From Paramacrobiotus metropolitanus (lineage: Eukaryota > Tardigrada > Eutardigrada > Parachela > Macrobiotidae), in NCBI RefSeq assembly GCF_019649055.1, contig NW_026570246.1, positions 62,001 to 126,000 of the forward strand: DNA of 64,000 nucleotides, written 5' to 3'. The position numbers were made by a program, and so were the translations under genes. The notes under the pieces were generated by a model. The model saw only the letters and a program-made list of their open reading frames with translations, did not search any database and was not told the origin of the DNA. Below are positions 37,201-52,100 of this stretch, one piece after another (within the stretch, counting starts at the first letter, position 1; the number at the start of each line of letters is the position of its first letter).

Positions 37201-37672
37201 TACTCGTATAATACCAGTTTTGAATTCCGCCTGTGAATTATTAAGTACAAGATCTATACTACGCGCGGCGCCCCATAGTTTTGAGATCTCTATAACCATA
37301 AAACTTCTGGAAAAACGGACAACGCCATTAGATCCGGGATAGTTCAGAAGTGGCCGGCAAGTGCTTTTTTATGAAAATATCGAGCCGGCATCAAGCCGGC
37401 ATCAAGACCAGATTGATCCAACCCATCTTAAAGGTCACCTTGAAACTTAGAAATATTTGCCTAGATACAATACAAAATACCAATTGACATAATTATCACA
37501 CTAATTAAACCGAAAAATAAATAAATTATTGTACTTATTCAAACACTCGCGTTATTCAAACATTGCTGCCGGAGTTGCCGAGCTCGAAACACCTTTAAAA
37601 TTAACCGATATAAAATGTAAAAATATCAAATATAAAATCAATACGAAAAATCACTGGACGAGTGAGTGACCG
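34278..37672. other. Gene-poor AT-rich stretch upstream of the sulfotransferase gene
   Basis: It should include the sulfotransferase promoter at its left end. Open frames (for example 35517-35753 and 35894-36103 on plus) are short, lysine/phenylalanine-rich and without homology. An 11-bp unit (CCGGCATCAAG) is duplicated at about 37385-37408. Nothing else is recognised. Confidence 0.45.
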
Positions 37673-38400
37673 AAACACTATCACCGACCACTGAGCGGAA
37701 TTTCTAGGTGAGTGAGTCATCGAGCGGGCTTTGCTCTTGCTCACCTAACGGGCTCTGTGCACTGGACAGTAGTTGTAGCAGGGTCACATCCTCACCTAGC
37801 GATTTTTCTCTCCTTACCTAGCGATATTTCTTACTGGACAGGTTGAGCTCGGTTAGTCACTCACCTAGTGATTGAGTGCGTCAAAAAATCGCTAGGTGAG
37901 TATACGTGACCGAGCTACCACCACTGTCCAGTGCCCAGAACCCGTTAGGTGAAAGAGTACCGAGATACCACTACTGTCCAGTGCACGAACTCCGTTAAGT
38001 GATCTAGTGACCGAGCTACCACTACTGTCCAGTGCATAGATCCCGTTAGGTAGATGGGTGACCGAGCTACCAATACTGTCCAGTGCATAGGTCCCGTTAG
38101 GTAGATGGGTGACCAAGCTACCAATACTGTCCAGTGCACAGAGCCCGTTAGGTGAACGCATGACCGAGCTACCACTACTGTCCAGTGCACGAACTCCGTT
38201 AAAGTGATCTAGTGACCGAGGTACCACTACTGTCCTTTGCATAGATCCCGTTAGGTAGGTGGGTGACCGAGCTACCAAAGCTATCCAGTGCACAGAGCCC
38301 GTTAGGTGAACGTATGACCAAACTGCAATATTACTGAGCAAAATAGAGCAGGGCCTGCTAAGTTCTTAATGGGTGACCTATCTAGCACCACTGTCCAGTC
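37673..38400. repeat. 51-bp minisatellite array with an inverted left arm
   Basis: About eight tandem units run from about 37900 to 38330. Each carries the core CTACTGTCCAGTGCA, followed by CCCGTTAGGT and GTGACCGAGCTACCA. Spacing between successive TGTCCA cores is 50, 51, 51, 51, 51, 52 and 51 bases. One unit in opposite orientation lies at about 37737-37787. An inverted pair, CTCACCTAGCGATTTTT at 37791-37807 and its complement at 37884-37900, closes a fold-back between the arms. Degenerate fragments extend on both sides. Because 51 is divisible by three, a repetitive open frame appears on the minus strand (37892-38341). It is a by-product of the repeat and not a gene. Confidence 0.85.
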
Positions 38401-41400
38401 TTATAGCGTCCTTTTAGTTTGTAATGTGATACTCTCGTGGGTGATTAGATTCGGATGGTTTTTCACTAAAAAAATTTAACAAAAAATGATCTGTAAAGTC
38501 AAAATAATTGCGTTCGACTGCACGAAACCAAAACATCCATTTTTTATAAAATTTTTTGTTATCGGGCTCTTCGGATTTATCCGTTCTAAGTTAACAATCC
38601 GTAAACCGGCCAAGGAGTTTAGAACCCAAGAAACGCGGAGGCGAAGCCGAGGCTGTTTCTTGTATGTATATAATATACACTGCAGCTTTATACAAGCAAT
38701 ATACGGAAGCTCTCGTGCATGACCTTTGGTTACAAACTGTAAGGCCTATTGCTTTTACAAATCGTTTCTGTAAAACCGAGCTTTTAAAACTCTGCATGCG
38801 AAGCGTACATACGTATTGTACATTTATATTTATATGTCAGTAATAGTTGTTTATTTTTAAGCTGAAACAAGTTGTCATGTAATTGCGTTTTAGGCTAGCA
38901 AATAATTAGAGATTTTACCGCCGGAATTCGAAGGTATAGGACTACAGTTTTTTCAAGAGAAGATTTTTGTGCATCTCAACATGTTTTACAAAAACAAATA
39001 TGGTGTGCGCGATTCTTTATTACAACGTTACGTTAGAAGCATAAACGCATTAGGGTTCAATTTAAATAGCAAGTAAACAAGGAACTCATTGCCAACCTAA
39101 AGTGTGTCAAAAGCTTTGATGCTACACTTGCAATCGATTAAACTGATAAAGTGGGATATTTGTTACTGCTGTGCATACGAAAAACAACTTAACAGCAGCG
39201 TGTTAGGCTACGAAAGAGCCATTTGTCAAGGAAATTAAAGCTTTCCGCGCGCTGAAAAACCAGCTATAATTTAGCATCCGGGATGGATATCCGCAACTTC
39301 CGCAGTTAAAACCACTTTAAGATGTCCAGCCGGGAAATGTTACGAGATGTCGATTCCACCGGATTGCATTTGCGATGAACCTTGCGCAAACTAGCATATA
39401 TAGTTAGAGGAACTGTGAGCAGTGCTGTAATTACATGTGCACGATCGTTTACTATTTCTAATGTAATAATTACTGACTCTGTATCCATAAGTTTACGTAC
39501 CCGAGTAAAACAGATTGTAAGAAAAATCGTTAGTTTAACGTGTAACTACCGCTAGGTGAACGAAATGTGTCAGCCGTTTAATAACGTTTAGCTGTTTGCA
39601 AGTTGTTTTACTTGGGGTACCGCTTTATGTTTGTGTTGGTCTGTAAAGGTGCTAACTTATTAAATTTTGTAGCAGATCATCAGTTTAATTTTACTGCAAT
39701 ATCCTCTAGGATGGCGGCACTGGCTTACGCCCAGTTCCATTCAATACTAGTATTAAATTTCTAACGTACTAAGATTCAATCAAAAACTCTTAGTGGTGTA
39801 ACACTGGTGTTACGTCGCTTTGATTGTCGTATGTAAAGTAAATGCAGAATACAGTCTTTTACTGATCCTTACTATCATCACGCCTGCGTTTGAAACTTAA
39901 AAAAATTATGTAATGTGAAGTTGGAAGAACGGGTTTGGATAAATGTCGTTACACTACAGTAAATCGCTCATTCTTAATGAGGATTAATTTTATATCTGTC
40001 GTCTGTCGATGATAATCACAAGATCATGATATTATTATAAAGCGACGCATAATTTCCCAGTACCAGCAAGATTACACGTACACGAACATTCAGAACAACT
40101 ATGCATTATTACTCGTACCTTTTGATAACGGATTTTAATGAATAAAATGTTAAAAAAATTTAATTCTAAGAACTTGTCAATGTTAGGTTTAACAAAATGA
40201 AAACTGCACCTAGCGTTTTGTTTTTCCTGCCGAATCATTCGGTGCTAACTGTTTCAATAATATTTAACGAACGTTCAACGCGCACAGAAAAATGTCATAC
40301 GACATGATGATCCGGCATCGCGCCGGATTCCTTAGCTGATAATTTCCGGTCCTATTACACAACCGCCAGCGCTACCGTTGTGGCATTACAGGTCTCTTGT
40401 GCCGGCCAACAACGTGCAACGTTAACGGGATAATGTACATCCACATTTTGCGGCACAATACGCTGACGTCCTGCATTATCGTATTACCAATAACGACGTT
40501 TCCGCCAGATAAATCGATAAGCTCCATATATGGATCATATCGCTGTCGCTGTCTGTTACGAATGTGTACGCAAGTATATATATAAGCAAAGCTCCACTGC
40601 TGTGATTCCGCCGAAAATGATGTGTGTTTGGGATATTTGCCAGCCGTTCCTGTTTCCCTTTGCGACGACCGGGTTGGCATATCAAAAAACCGTTCGCGCA
40701 CTGTCCCAAGTGGTCAATTATGTATGACCATAGCGGAAACGGATATTAAGCGTCTTTTATCTATAGGCATTCTCAGGCTGGTACGAATTTTATATATCTA
40801 TATACATGTATATATATGTCCATACAGTACAGATGCTTGATTAATTGTCAGCAGCTACTGTTTATCACGTTTCCGGCGCAGTCGTGACGGTACCGGTGTA
40901 CATAAGTTTGACTGTAAATTATGTATCATGGACGGCATGCGGGGATTTGCATTACCTGTTTGATCGACATTTGCGAGCATACTTCTCCTGTGAATGGTAC
41001 TTGGTATTCCATCATCGACAAATGCCATGACCATATGGGATCAATGGGCAACACAATTTTCTTTTCGCCTGGTTTCTTTTGTTCACTGCTTTGTGCATTG
41101 ACAAGCCTGGTACAAGTGTTTTAAATTTGCCATGTAACCTGTCATTCGTCGTTGAATGTGCCATGCAAGGATAATATTACGCTCGTACTATGGAATCATA
41201 GCTTGGAACTTGGACCACCGATTCTGGAATCCAGAGCGAGGAGAAAATATAAGAGTTTATTGTGCGCAACCTATTTTTATATACTTAAATTCATTTTTTT
41301 ATATGAAGTTATGCTTGGATATGCTTTTATCCAGATTATGCAAGAAATATTAAAGGATTCGTGCGCTTTTTACGTGATTTCGTCATAATTATTAAAATGC

Positions 41401-43195
41401 AGATGAACGTGGACGGAAGAAGTGCGCAATCGGCAATGTGATCTGGGTGATAATTCAAATTTCAGCATTAGTTTTGCAAATTCGCAATATTTTGTTGATT
41501 GGTGATTTTTTATATTCGGGTATTGCATGGTGATTGAAGTTACTTTTTGTGTTAACTACGTACAACTTGCAATGCAAGAGATGTTGCCACAAGTGTACAC
41601 AAGTTTAGCTGTTTGGATATTCTTTTTTGGAGTGTTGCTGTTTTTCGTGTTGGTCAAAAAAGGAATAATAAAACCACGATGGCAAAACATTCAGATGATC
41701 AAATATTTGCACCAATAGCTGCACCTAAGGCTTATCAATACCGTATCTGTATCCAAAAATTTTCTTGATTATTGTTTTCTTGAATTTTTTTAGCTAGGTG
41801 CTGCATTATATTTGCATTGCAACAATTTGTGCGCAGTGACAATGATTGGTTTAACCCGTGAATATTTATACAATATTTGTGCAACAACAACTTTCTATTG
41901 AAGTAGGAGCATTTTCTTTATAACGCAATTCTTTTCCTAAATGGTATAACTGTAAAGCATGAATTCCACCAGTTAATTTGTGATGAGCTGTGAACAAATA
42001 TTTAAGGCCAAGTAATACAGACTGTAATTACGAGATTTCCAGCAAAAATTGTGAGCCAGTTCAGAATCGGTGTAATTAAAAATTATGCTACAAAATAAGC
42101 TTTGTTTTTACGACAATAACCTCCAAAACGTTCAATTTACAGAAAACTTCCTAAATTTCCGGAAGCGCCTTAGTGGTAATATTAGGAATACGTCTCCTGC
42201 TATTAAGCGCCGCTGTTTGCGGTAAATCTGCATTTCCTTTGACTCACCATTAATTTAGTGTTCGTAAGCGGCGTTAACAGGTTGGTTTGCTGTCGTGTTT
42301 TACAAAATACTGAAAGAAATAATGGCAGCTTAAAAGAGTTACCCGCAGGCAAAGAGTCTATAAATACCGTCATACGACACGGGCGCAAATTATCTCGACT
42401 GAATTACACTAATTACGGCTGACATTTTCTAATTGAAATGTCAGAATGAATATCCATCCAGCGGGTCATATTTTCTGTCTCTCGTTCGGCATATTCAAGA
42501 AAAACCATTGTATTTGTACAGAGGTTACGTGCTAAAACCCTAATGTGGTACCCGTGGTTAAGGCCAAAACTGATGGAAAATACTTAAGTAGTATTAATGT
42601 ATCCATTCGGAATTACATCCGGTACGAAAATAAGTCACGGCAATCATATTTTGGCATTACACAGCCAGGTACATCAGCAAAACAATGATGTTTTTACAAA
42701 AGTACACATCAACAGTTAAACTTTCGATATTTATTCGTTTATACGTAAACAGAAAATACGAGAAACAAGGCACTACGGATTGTATTCTAGTCTGTAGTTC
42801 CACAAAAATTGTTAAACTTTAACATAAAAGTATGCACTTACTTTACTACACATTTTTTAAAAAGATTTTGTTAATTTACTTCATTGATTCATTTACCAGC
42901 AGACTGCAATATTGGCATATTTTCTGAATATCAGATACCATATGTATAATACAGCTGCATTGTTCCACGAGCAAGTGAACAACAATATGGAAGATCGGCA
43001 ACAAAAAGGGGCTAAACACCGGATTTGTAAATACAGCAGGTTCAACAATTTAAGAGGCACTGATAGGGCATAATACATACACTTGTGTGCATTCAGGTAG
43101 AAATAAATATTTTCCATTTCTCTATATGCAGACTTGATGGCCGCAAAAGCCGGCTTGCCGGCCGAAAAATATGTACCTATCATATCATAAATCGA
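38401..43195. other. Gene-poor AT-rich stretch downstream of SLC9B-like gene
   Basis: No confident gene. The segment 40380-41720 has several short plus-strand frames rich in Cys or hydrophobic residues (a Cys-rich piece with NGTWYSIIDKC at 40921-41124; a single membrane-span-like piece at 41527-41718, LAVWIFFFGVLLFFVLVKKG). They could be exons of a fast-evolving membrane protein, but I could not join them with a consistent phase. The left end of this stretch is the 3' flank of nothing known; the right end is the 3' flank of the antiporter gene. Confidence 0.4.
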
Positions 43196-46100
43196 TCAAT
43201 AGGGCAAGGAATAGCGCTTGAAAGAAAGCCGTCTCCTGGGACTGAGCTCGAATGCTTCGCCGTTGAAGGAAAGATCCACATCTTTGTCATCTCCCAATTG
43301 GTTCATAGGTTCGTTAATTGGATTTCCTTCTTCCATCGTGCGCGCCTGCATGTCCTCGTGGTCCAGGAGTTTACCTCCGCTTAACAGCAGCGCCACACCC
43401 CCGATCGGAGCGAAAAATATTATAGCCAACACGGCGCAGTTCAGTGTCTGCAACAGAGGTCAACAATGTTCAAGAATGCACTTCAGTATTATTAAACACT
43501 TTACACAGCAGGTAAAACTTATCATTAAATAACCTATCTGTACTGGCAATACTAAATAGTACAGATCTTTGTGGAGTGATATTTTGATGTACATACAAGT
43601 TGGGGTAACCACCAGCTAGCTATAGGCCGGTGTTATGTACCAGAAAATGTTAGATTTTAAAGCCTGAAACATATATTATCCGCCCTAGAGTAGATTATGT
43701 ACTCGTTTTATTTACGTTACACAATTTCTATAATATGCAAAACAAACAGTGAAATTAGTTATTTAGACACAGCATGTTAAGAAACATTGCTGGTAAAATT
43801 GTCAGTACAGATAGTGCCAGTACCAACCTTCCCCAATACAACCTAATATTTTTTAAAGATTTTATTACCTATCATCTTTATTTCACTTACATCTCGGCCC
43901 AAATCTATAAACTCTTTGCCCATGTGGTTTTTCGTGGCGATATCCAGCGCGGTAGACCCAATGGCGGCCTGAATTGTGGCTTTAGGGAGGAAACTTAGAC
44001 AGAGGAATAATGTTTCTTTCCAGGAGAAACCAAAAAAGCCCACAGCTAACCACGTTGCCAGCAGTTGCACGGCATGTGCGGCAAACAACAGACCAATCAT
44101 TAATCCTATAATTAGCAGTTTCAATCAAAATGTACTTAAACGCTTTGTATAACTGCTTACAAGTACCCTACTTCAGCTATTATAAGCTGTGAGATGTTTA
44201 TAGTCACGCCGACTCATGCGAAATCTTGACCATGAGCACAGCCATTGTTGTCGTTCGTGACCTTAAGCAATCTGCACATTAATTAACCGTTTTTTACGTT
44301 TCTAATTTTAATTAATCGATTGTATATGGAAACAATACAGGTCTCTGTACCCTCGAATTTAGCCGATTATGTAGCACCCACGAGGAAATCGGAAACGAAA
44401 TGAAGAAATCAAATCGTTTAAACTGGAACAACTGCAATCGTAAACCGTGGCTATCATGTGTTCGATTGACGCAAACGAGACACTGGGATATCCGGGACGG
44501 CGAAGTGATTGACAGCCAAAAAACGTGCTCTGTATGTTCACCTTTCCTTTTTCCAGGCTTGACAATAACAAATACGCGGGACAAATGGTTTGCACTCTTC
44601 CTTTATGCTCAACACAGACCACGTTACCTAAAGTTTTTTTTGTCATGCGCCATGGAGCCGGAGGGATATGCACAGTCGTTTTTTAGACACTTTTTAAATT
44701 AAAAACTGAATGCCTAGCTGGAAAAAAGCGAGAGAAGTTTCTTTTTATCAGAACCTGATTAAACGGCGAATGTGTTGCCACTACTGGTAATACTTTCCAT
44801 TGTTTGTATGTCGAACAATGCACCCACGGCAGAAAACGAGACGAAAAGACACGTCTTAATTGCCCTTTCGGCTTCCGTGACCTTTGCAGAAAAAATCCAC
44901 CTACATGTATTTCCACCTTATTTTGCCTTAAAGAACTCTTCAAAGCAGTGCCGTTACGTGTGACCTTTAAAACAGACTTGAAAGATGGACCACGTACGCA
45001 TCTAACAACTTACCAACTCTTTCCGGTATGAGTGTGGCAAAGTCTACTGAAGCTCCGATAAGACCAAAGAGAAGCGGTTGGAAGATATACCAGGCATACT
45101 TCAGCGCCACGGAGATGGCCGTGACACTGTTACCCCATCCGCGCTTCCGCCATCCGTATGCTGCCGTCAGGGGAATTGTCAAGGCGCCCAGCGCTCCAGC
45201 TCCCGAAATATTGGCGACTTTGGAGGCAAAAATGCAGAACACTCCGCCACAGCATAGTAAAATAAACCGGAATATTGTAGCCGAGTCCTAAAATTAACGT
45301 AAAATCAAATTACTTTGGCTAGTACAGATAGGTGTGGTTTTTCAGTAAAGCGTGAAAGACAGCAAAAAATAAAACCATTATAATAAGTTTTACATCGTCT
45401 CCACTCGGGAAGTACCACAGGCAAACGCCGGCAAACAACCCAAATCCGATTCCCACAACAATGGACAGCGGAGCGGCAATGATATTAAAGGTCAAGCTCC
45501 CTACAAGAAACAGCCAGTGTATTCGAATTAGTATATCACAACATGTTTTCGTAATTTCAGTATCGTATTTCTAACGGCGGTTTGCAGTTGTGTTAAGATT
45601 GACAAGCAATTAACAAAATTATTACGCAAATTGACAACACCATAGCCATCGATCATAGATAGGCACGGTTGGTTAAGAACGCCGCTGCACACAATAGCAA
45701 AATGCGAAAGCGGCACAAAATCCGCTTAACTGGTTAGGTAGATGGATTTGATTATAATAGAACACTATGCAGAAAAGTAACCAATTCGACCACCGAAATC
45801 TCGACAAAAACCTTTTTACACCTATTCCACGTAGAAAGAAGAAAATTGGACATTTGCCACTAAGCAGCTTTTTATACACGGTGTTCTTCCCTCTTTTGTT
45901 AAAGTAGGAAAAATGCACGCCGACTTTTCCGTGTAACGTCAGCGTATTTGATGAAGAAACGGCATTGAACGGCATTGCAGTAAAAGGTGATCATTGGATT
46001 AACTCAGCAGCCTGCGGATAAACAGCGAGTTTTTTCTCAGTGTTATTGCTACAGGACAAAAAGGATAGATGCGCTTCACTAAGCTCTTTTTGTCAGTTTG

Positions 46101-49100
46101 TCCACTGGTGCATTTTATTAGGCATTTTCTTAACCACAAGCGATAATGGTCTGTCAAACTTATTGGCACACTGTTTGAATCCCCGTGTTAATTTGTGCAA
46201 TACCGATATTGTATGTATTAATGTACGGTATGATGCACTTTTATTTATTACCGCCATTTAATTCTCGCTAACTGTCTGTAACAACAGCCTGTAATTATTT
46301 CATCTGAGGAATTAATTGCGATCTAAGTGCTCTGAACCAAGAAAAGGCAGTCAAGACCCGTACTATTAACTACATAATTATACTATCATATTGTACGATA
46401 AAACCTAACCCAATCTTAAACTACCGTATATACTACAAAGCGTTGCAGAATGCCTTTCAGGATAACTTGCGTTTTCGTGAGAGAGGTTTAGGATAATTTT
46501 CCTTATATGATTGTCCAACCGATATACGTTTGCGTATTTTCACCATGGCCATTCATCGATTTGGAAATCATTTCAGAAATGTGTGCCAGGCGGCACAATA
46601 TATAAAACTGATATACGGTAATGCACTCGAGCTTACGGTTAGGAACCTACAGCATTCATTCACTAATTTTGTTAAAAGTGGCAACAACCAACAATTTTGA
46701 CAGTTCATTGTTTACCTAGCCATATTTAGTTGCGACTACTGATTGTGAACTGACAGGAACTGACGGAACTGTGAAATTAGAACAAAATCGACACCATGAA
46801 TGACCTCAGATTCAGTTTAACGCCTGCAGGAGTACGGGCAAGAAGAATTTTAGTTTTTCTTGTCTGCATATTTGTAGTTTGAAGCAGCACAACTTGCCCC
46901 AAATTTCGATTCTGTAGCTCAAACTTGGAATAAAATGATGTACAACACTTAGTTTTAAAAAAAATTACGAAAAAAATAATCCAATTTTTTCGGAACGGTA
47001 TGCGGCATGCTGTCACCATTAAAAAAGAAGCGCGAGACGAGAAAAAGTTTTATACTTACCATGCATGGTTAGCATCAAAACGTTTACGGTACATTTTACT
47101 GTGCATAAGCGCTACGTAAACTGATCAAGCCAGCTAAGTCCCAGGTATTCAGTTAGAGTATCATCATAATTATTTATGCTAGATGTCGGCACACTAAAAA
47201 CAGACCAATCATGTACAGTACATGTTGTAAAAATCAGGCAGCAGAATTTCCAAACGGTATTATGGTTAAAAAGATACGAAATGTAAGTATTCTTGTCAAA
47301 CCGAGCAAAACTTCGAAAATTAATTCTGCCGATTCTGTACAGGCTGCCATTTGTTTACTAGTATTAATACGAAGGACATTCGCTGCTCTACAAATGTATT
47401 AAGTCAAGCGTACGGAAACAAAGTACACTGATTAAAAAAATATTGTGATAATATTCTGTGTAGCTGTAGAATTATTTTAAAGGTTTACCGGAAGAGAGAG
47501 CAATCCCCAAGCAAATGCTGTTGCCACAAATGGCGATCACATCACAGATGGTGGCCGCGGCAATAATCAACGACGGCAGTCCCTTTACTGTGCCAATCCT
47601 CTGTTCTTGGAAGTACAACATAATAGGAACGATGACCGCGGGCGAAACGGCACTGATGAGAAACCTGTAAAGCACAAAAATCACACACAGGTATGGATCA
47701 CATGACCTTCGGATTGTTAGCATGGTGGTACTTCCGGCTGTCATCGGGTTCTCTCATTCATAAGCATACACAAGTGGTCAGCCGAGACACTCACCCGAGG
47801 GCACCGCTCATCAGCCAGGGGAAGTCGATCATGTAGTGAGCGACGATTAAGATGAAGATGGTGATGCTGACGGTTGGCACGGAGCACAAACTGACCACCA
47901 CCCAGAAGCGCTGTTTTATGGCATTAATATCCAGTCCCAAACCGGCTCGCGTTAATATGACGGAGAGTGCAATGTTTCTGTATAGAAGCATAAAAAACGC
48001 ATTACTGGTTTTTTATGGTTTGTTTACGCATTAATACAGGAAGTTTTAATCGGCGCTCTACTCGCTCCGGAAAGGTGCATGATTAATTTGTGTTGAATTA
48101 CTTTCGACAGTTTTATAGTGCTGATGGAAGATTTAGTTGTCCATATAATGATTGGGTAAATTTATTACTTAATGTGTTTTCTTATAAGAAGCTTTATTTG
48201 AGCCTATATCGGAAATGTTAAGATAAGTACAGTATTCACTTAAAAAGGTACGAGTACTTAAGAAGCTCGCAAATACATCAAAATCATTTTAATTACTTGT
48301 ATAAGATGAAATGTTTCGAGGGAAATATGTACAACGTACAGCAGCCGAATGCAGATGTTTAAGGCATTTACAGTAGCTCAGCTTTAAGCAAACAATAACT
48401 TTAATTGACCTGTAATCGCTTATTCAGCGTAAACCGAAACCTACAATTAAAATCCCGTTACAAAAGCCTAACACTATGATTGATAACAACGATTCTTTCG
48501 ATCGTTTTAAGACTGTCAAAAGCGGCAGAACACTCTGTCATGCAAAATTTTCAAAGCAATAATTATCTTGTTAAGCACATGATTAACGACAAATGTGTCT
48601 GCGATATAATATCCAGTAAACTTATGGCATTTTGCTTTGATTGTCCTAAAAACTGTAAGATTATCTGAAAAAATGTCCTAATTAATATCAATCAGCAGCA
48701 GTTCCATAAGAATTGATAATTACATATCGGATACTAAAACGCGCACTTCTGAGTCCTAACAACTTATTAACACAAATTAACGACAAACGACACAAAACCA
48801 AGTCTTGTCTAATTACATAAATCATCTAATCATCTACTTTCATAAATGTCGAGTGTATATAGGTACGTAAGCATTGTGTATACTTCAAGTAGTGTATGTA
48901 TAGTGCATACACTGCATCGTGTAAGTACGCATAAGGCTGGCCCTAATAAACGATACTTCAATCGTACTATTGATTAATAACATAAAATAACTATTGAGTG
49001 TCGCTCCCCTCACAAGAAACCGATTGTGGGAAATAGTTAAAGTATTACGGAAATATCCGATCAAAAGGATTATCCGATTAAACTTAGAAACTGTAACAGT

Positions 49101-52100
49101 AACGTTAAAATTAACAGAAAACACAACGACAAATCACAAATATCTACATGCAATTCTATAAGTGCATATTTATATAACTACATAATAATTATGTGTACTT
49201 TCATACTTCCGGATCCTTACGTAGTGCAACTTATTGGATACTAGTCCGATTTTTACCGTAGCGAGCTGCTCCATGTTCCATCGATATATTTTGCATAATT
49301 AATCGGTATCACATTGCGCAGTATACAGCCGATAATCAACATCCCCAGGAGCGGGGCCAGCCGGGCCTGCTCCACCAGGAAGCCGGCCAGCAGAGCGAAA
49401 ACCACCATAATGTACAGTCCGAACATATTCCCATACGGCAACATATCGTTTTTAGCACCGACCACATGGCCGCCCACACCATCAGCGCAATGAGGACAAC
49501 GGTCACGGTACGGCCGACCACTCCGGACGGCGGCAGGAGGAGGTTCCAGTACAGATGCGAGTACCATTTTGCACCGGCCAGCGGGGCTTTGTCGGGCGAT
49601 TTCATTATGGGCGCAAAGGCGCTGCGCAGGGCGTCCTTGACGCGCCGCTTAAACCTGTAAGCCCATTTGTTATTTTGCTGGTATATAGGGTCATCGATGA
49701 GACCGTGCAGACTGGAGGCCACCGTCTGCGACGGGGTCATCTGCTCGGGAATGGGCGGAAGTGGTTTATTCATGACCATACTATAATTAATTAAAATAAA
49801 AAAACAAATTTTAATGTAGTTAACGATTACGCCAGATTATACGACTGACTGCCTAATGTGGGAGAAGAAGGACAATCTATGAATGAAGGTGTCAGCGGTG
49901 TTGAGTGGCGACAAAAGATGTATGGTGATAAATGTTGCGACTTGCATGTTATATGCAATTTGTGTTGTGGACAAAAAAATGTTATTCGCTCCGCTGGATA
50001 AAAGGCGTAAACTGGTATTGGTCGCGGTGATTGTGTGCACGTGCATGTGATACATATAAGCGCTTAAGGTAGCGCGTATGATTTCTGACAAAAAACGAGT
50101 ATATGAGACGGTCGAGTTTTCCGGGGATTTATTTTGTCTGCGCGACAATGTCTTATCATAACCAACAACCACAATTGATCGAGCTTACGTAGTACTACCT
50201 ATTGTTATGGAGTATCCGATGTTTTTAGACATCTTATGAACGAGAAATGCCACAGAACTGCAGCGCTGGCATTGTGCATTTTAATCTGCACTGTATGAGT
50301 GCTTATTAAATTTATGTGTGCAATATACGAGTATTGCAGCACAAAAAAATTTCCGAAAGTTGTATATATCGGTGAAGTTAGTATATAAAACGTGCCAAGT
50401 AGCTATGTTTATGCGCATGATATACGCACAAAACCGTATAAAAATTTTATGTCGTTCGCGGATATAGCAAATTTGTTGAAATCGCATTTTGGAAATTTAC
50501 ATATTAATTGTGTATATTATACTGTCTCTCACGTACTCGTCTACTCTGTAGTCAGGTACGGAGAGCCAGATTAATTATTAAAGTGCTCCCTATAAGGCAA
50601 AATGCTAAACTTGACCGAATGGTACAAGAGGCAATTCCACAGAGAGTACAACACTACATTACTAACCAGGAAAGCTGTTTCTTTGCTGAAAATTGTTAAA
50701 TTCATTGTTTTCCATGCAGTTTACTCCGAATATGCCCTTTTATCGCTATGCGGCCTATGCATATAAGAAACAATGCGTACCATAAATGCTAACTTTGGAT
50801 GGATCTACTACTGGTATAACATTTCTGTAATTAAGATTATCGAAAAGCTGTGCATGGCCGATTTAAATGGAGCACAGCTATTTGTGCATAAATACTCTTG
50901 TGATGGCATTAGAGGAAAACAGATTGTTATCTGTAGTGCCAGAGTTTCTACGTTTTTGTGAGCAAAACCTGAAAACGTAAAATCATTTTCCAGTAAATGA
51001 ATTTGTAATTGCGCAATTAGATAGAAACTGATCATTAGCAAATGAAATTTGCTAAACTGCATCGTAAGAATACCAAAAGCAGTTTTAGCAGGGTCAGATT
51101 AATTAAATAACATACTGAGTCCACATTAATCTATCTAATATTGAGGCGCAACGGCTCGTGTTTGGTTTCTGAAAAGGTCAAGATTGAAAAACCAGAACAA
51201 CCGGGATATCAGTCACTGCATTTCGTGACCGCCCGGTTAAGCACAAAACCCCATATTATTGCAAGGTATCTGCACATGATGCACAATTTCAGGCCGAACA
51301 AAAGCATTTATATGTATGTGATCACAACTATTAACAAAAGATGTGTTGCAGCATTCATCGGCCACTGCACGCACGCAGGGAATACGATTAGCGCGTTGAT
51401 ATGACGTTTGTTACAAAAATATTTTCAAATGAGTTGCAAATAGAAGATGATCGGTTATTAAGGCATAGAAAAAGCTATCTCCATACGAAGTAATTCTTTT
51501 AACGTTCCATTAGGAAACTTTTTATGTGGAAAATTGGAAATCAAGAGCACATATGCAAGTGATGCAACAGAATGAAACGAATGAATGATTTGTAGATGCG
51601 TTAATTAAGCAGCGTTAATATAGCGCATATTTCACCTTCCGTTGAATACTTAAAACTCATACAGTAACCATGTGCGATTACTGTAGATTGTGACAGGGGC
51701 GATGACTAACGGTATATCTCAATAAAAATTACTTTGTTTCAATCAATTAGATATCGTATACACAGAACCTGTACAAGCTGCAAAGCTGATATGCCGCACT
51801 AATAAAATTTTACGTTAGTAGTTCTCATTATTGACTAATTTTCCAGCACTGAAGTTGTGCTTTACAACCGCACGTTGCATGCAAGATTTGTTTACCAATT
51901 GTCGAGAAAATGTAAATTCTATAAGCATACCCTCTTGACGCCGCCGTTGTTGCAAGCACTTCGTATGGCACCCGATCATCAACAACCTGCTCCATCTTCG
52001 TTCGTTCCACCAGGTGCTCTTTTTCAGCAATCGCAAGATCAGGATGATCAATATCGTTAGCCTTCAGCACAGGCTGTTTAGCAAGAATATTCTGGGCAAC

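Noticed and set aside
37892-38341. 149-codon minus-strand open frame
   Set aside because: It is produced by the 51-bp minisatellite, whose period is a multiple of three; no independent coding evidence.
40372-40701. 109-codon minus-strand frame
   Set aside because: It overlaps equally plausible plus-strand frames, and neither strand shows codon bias or homology.
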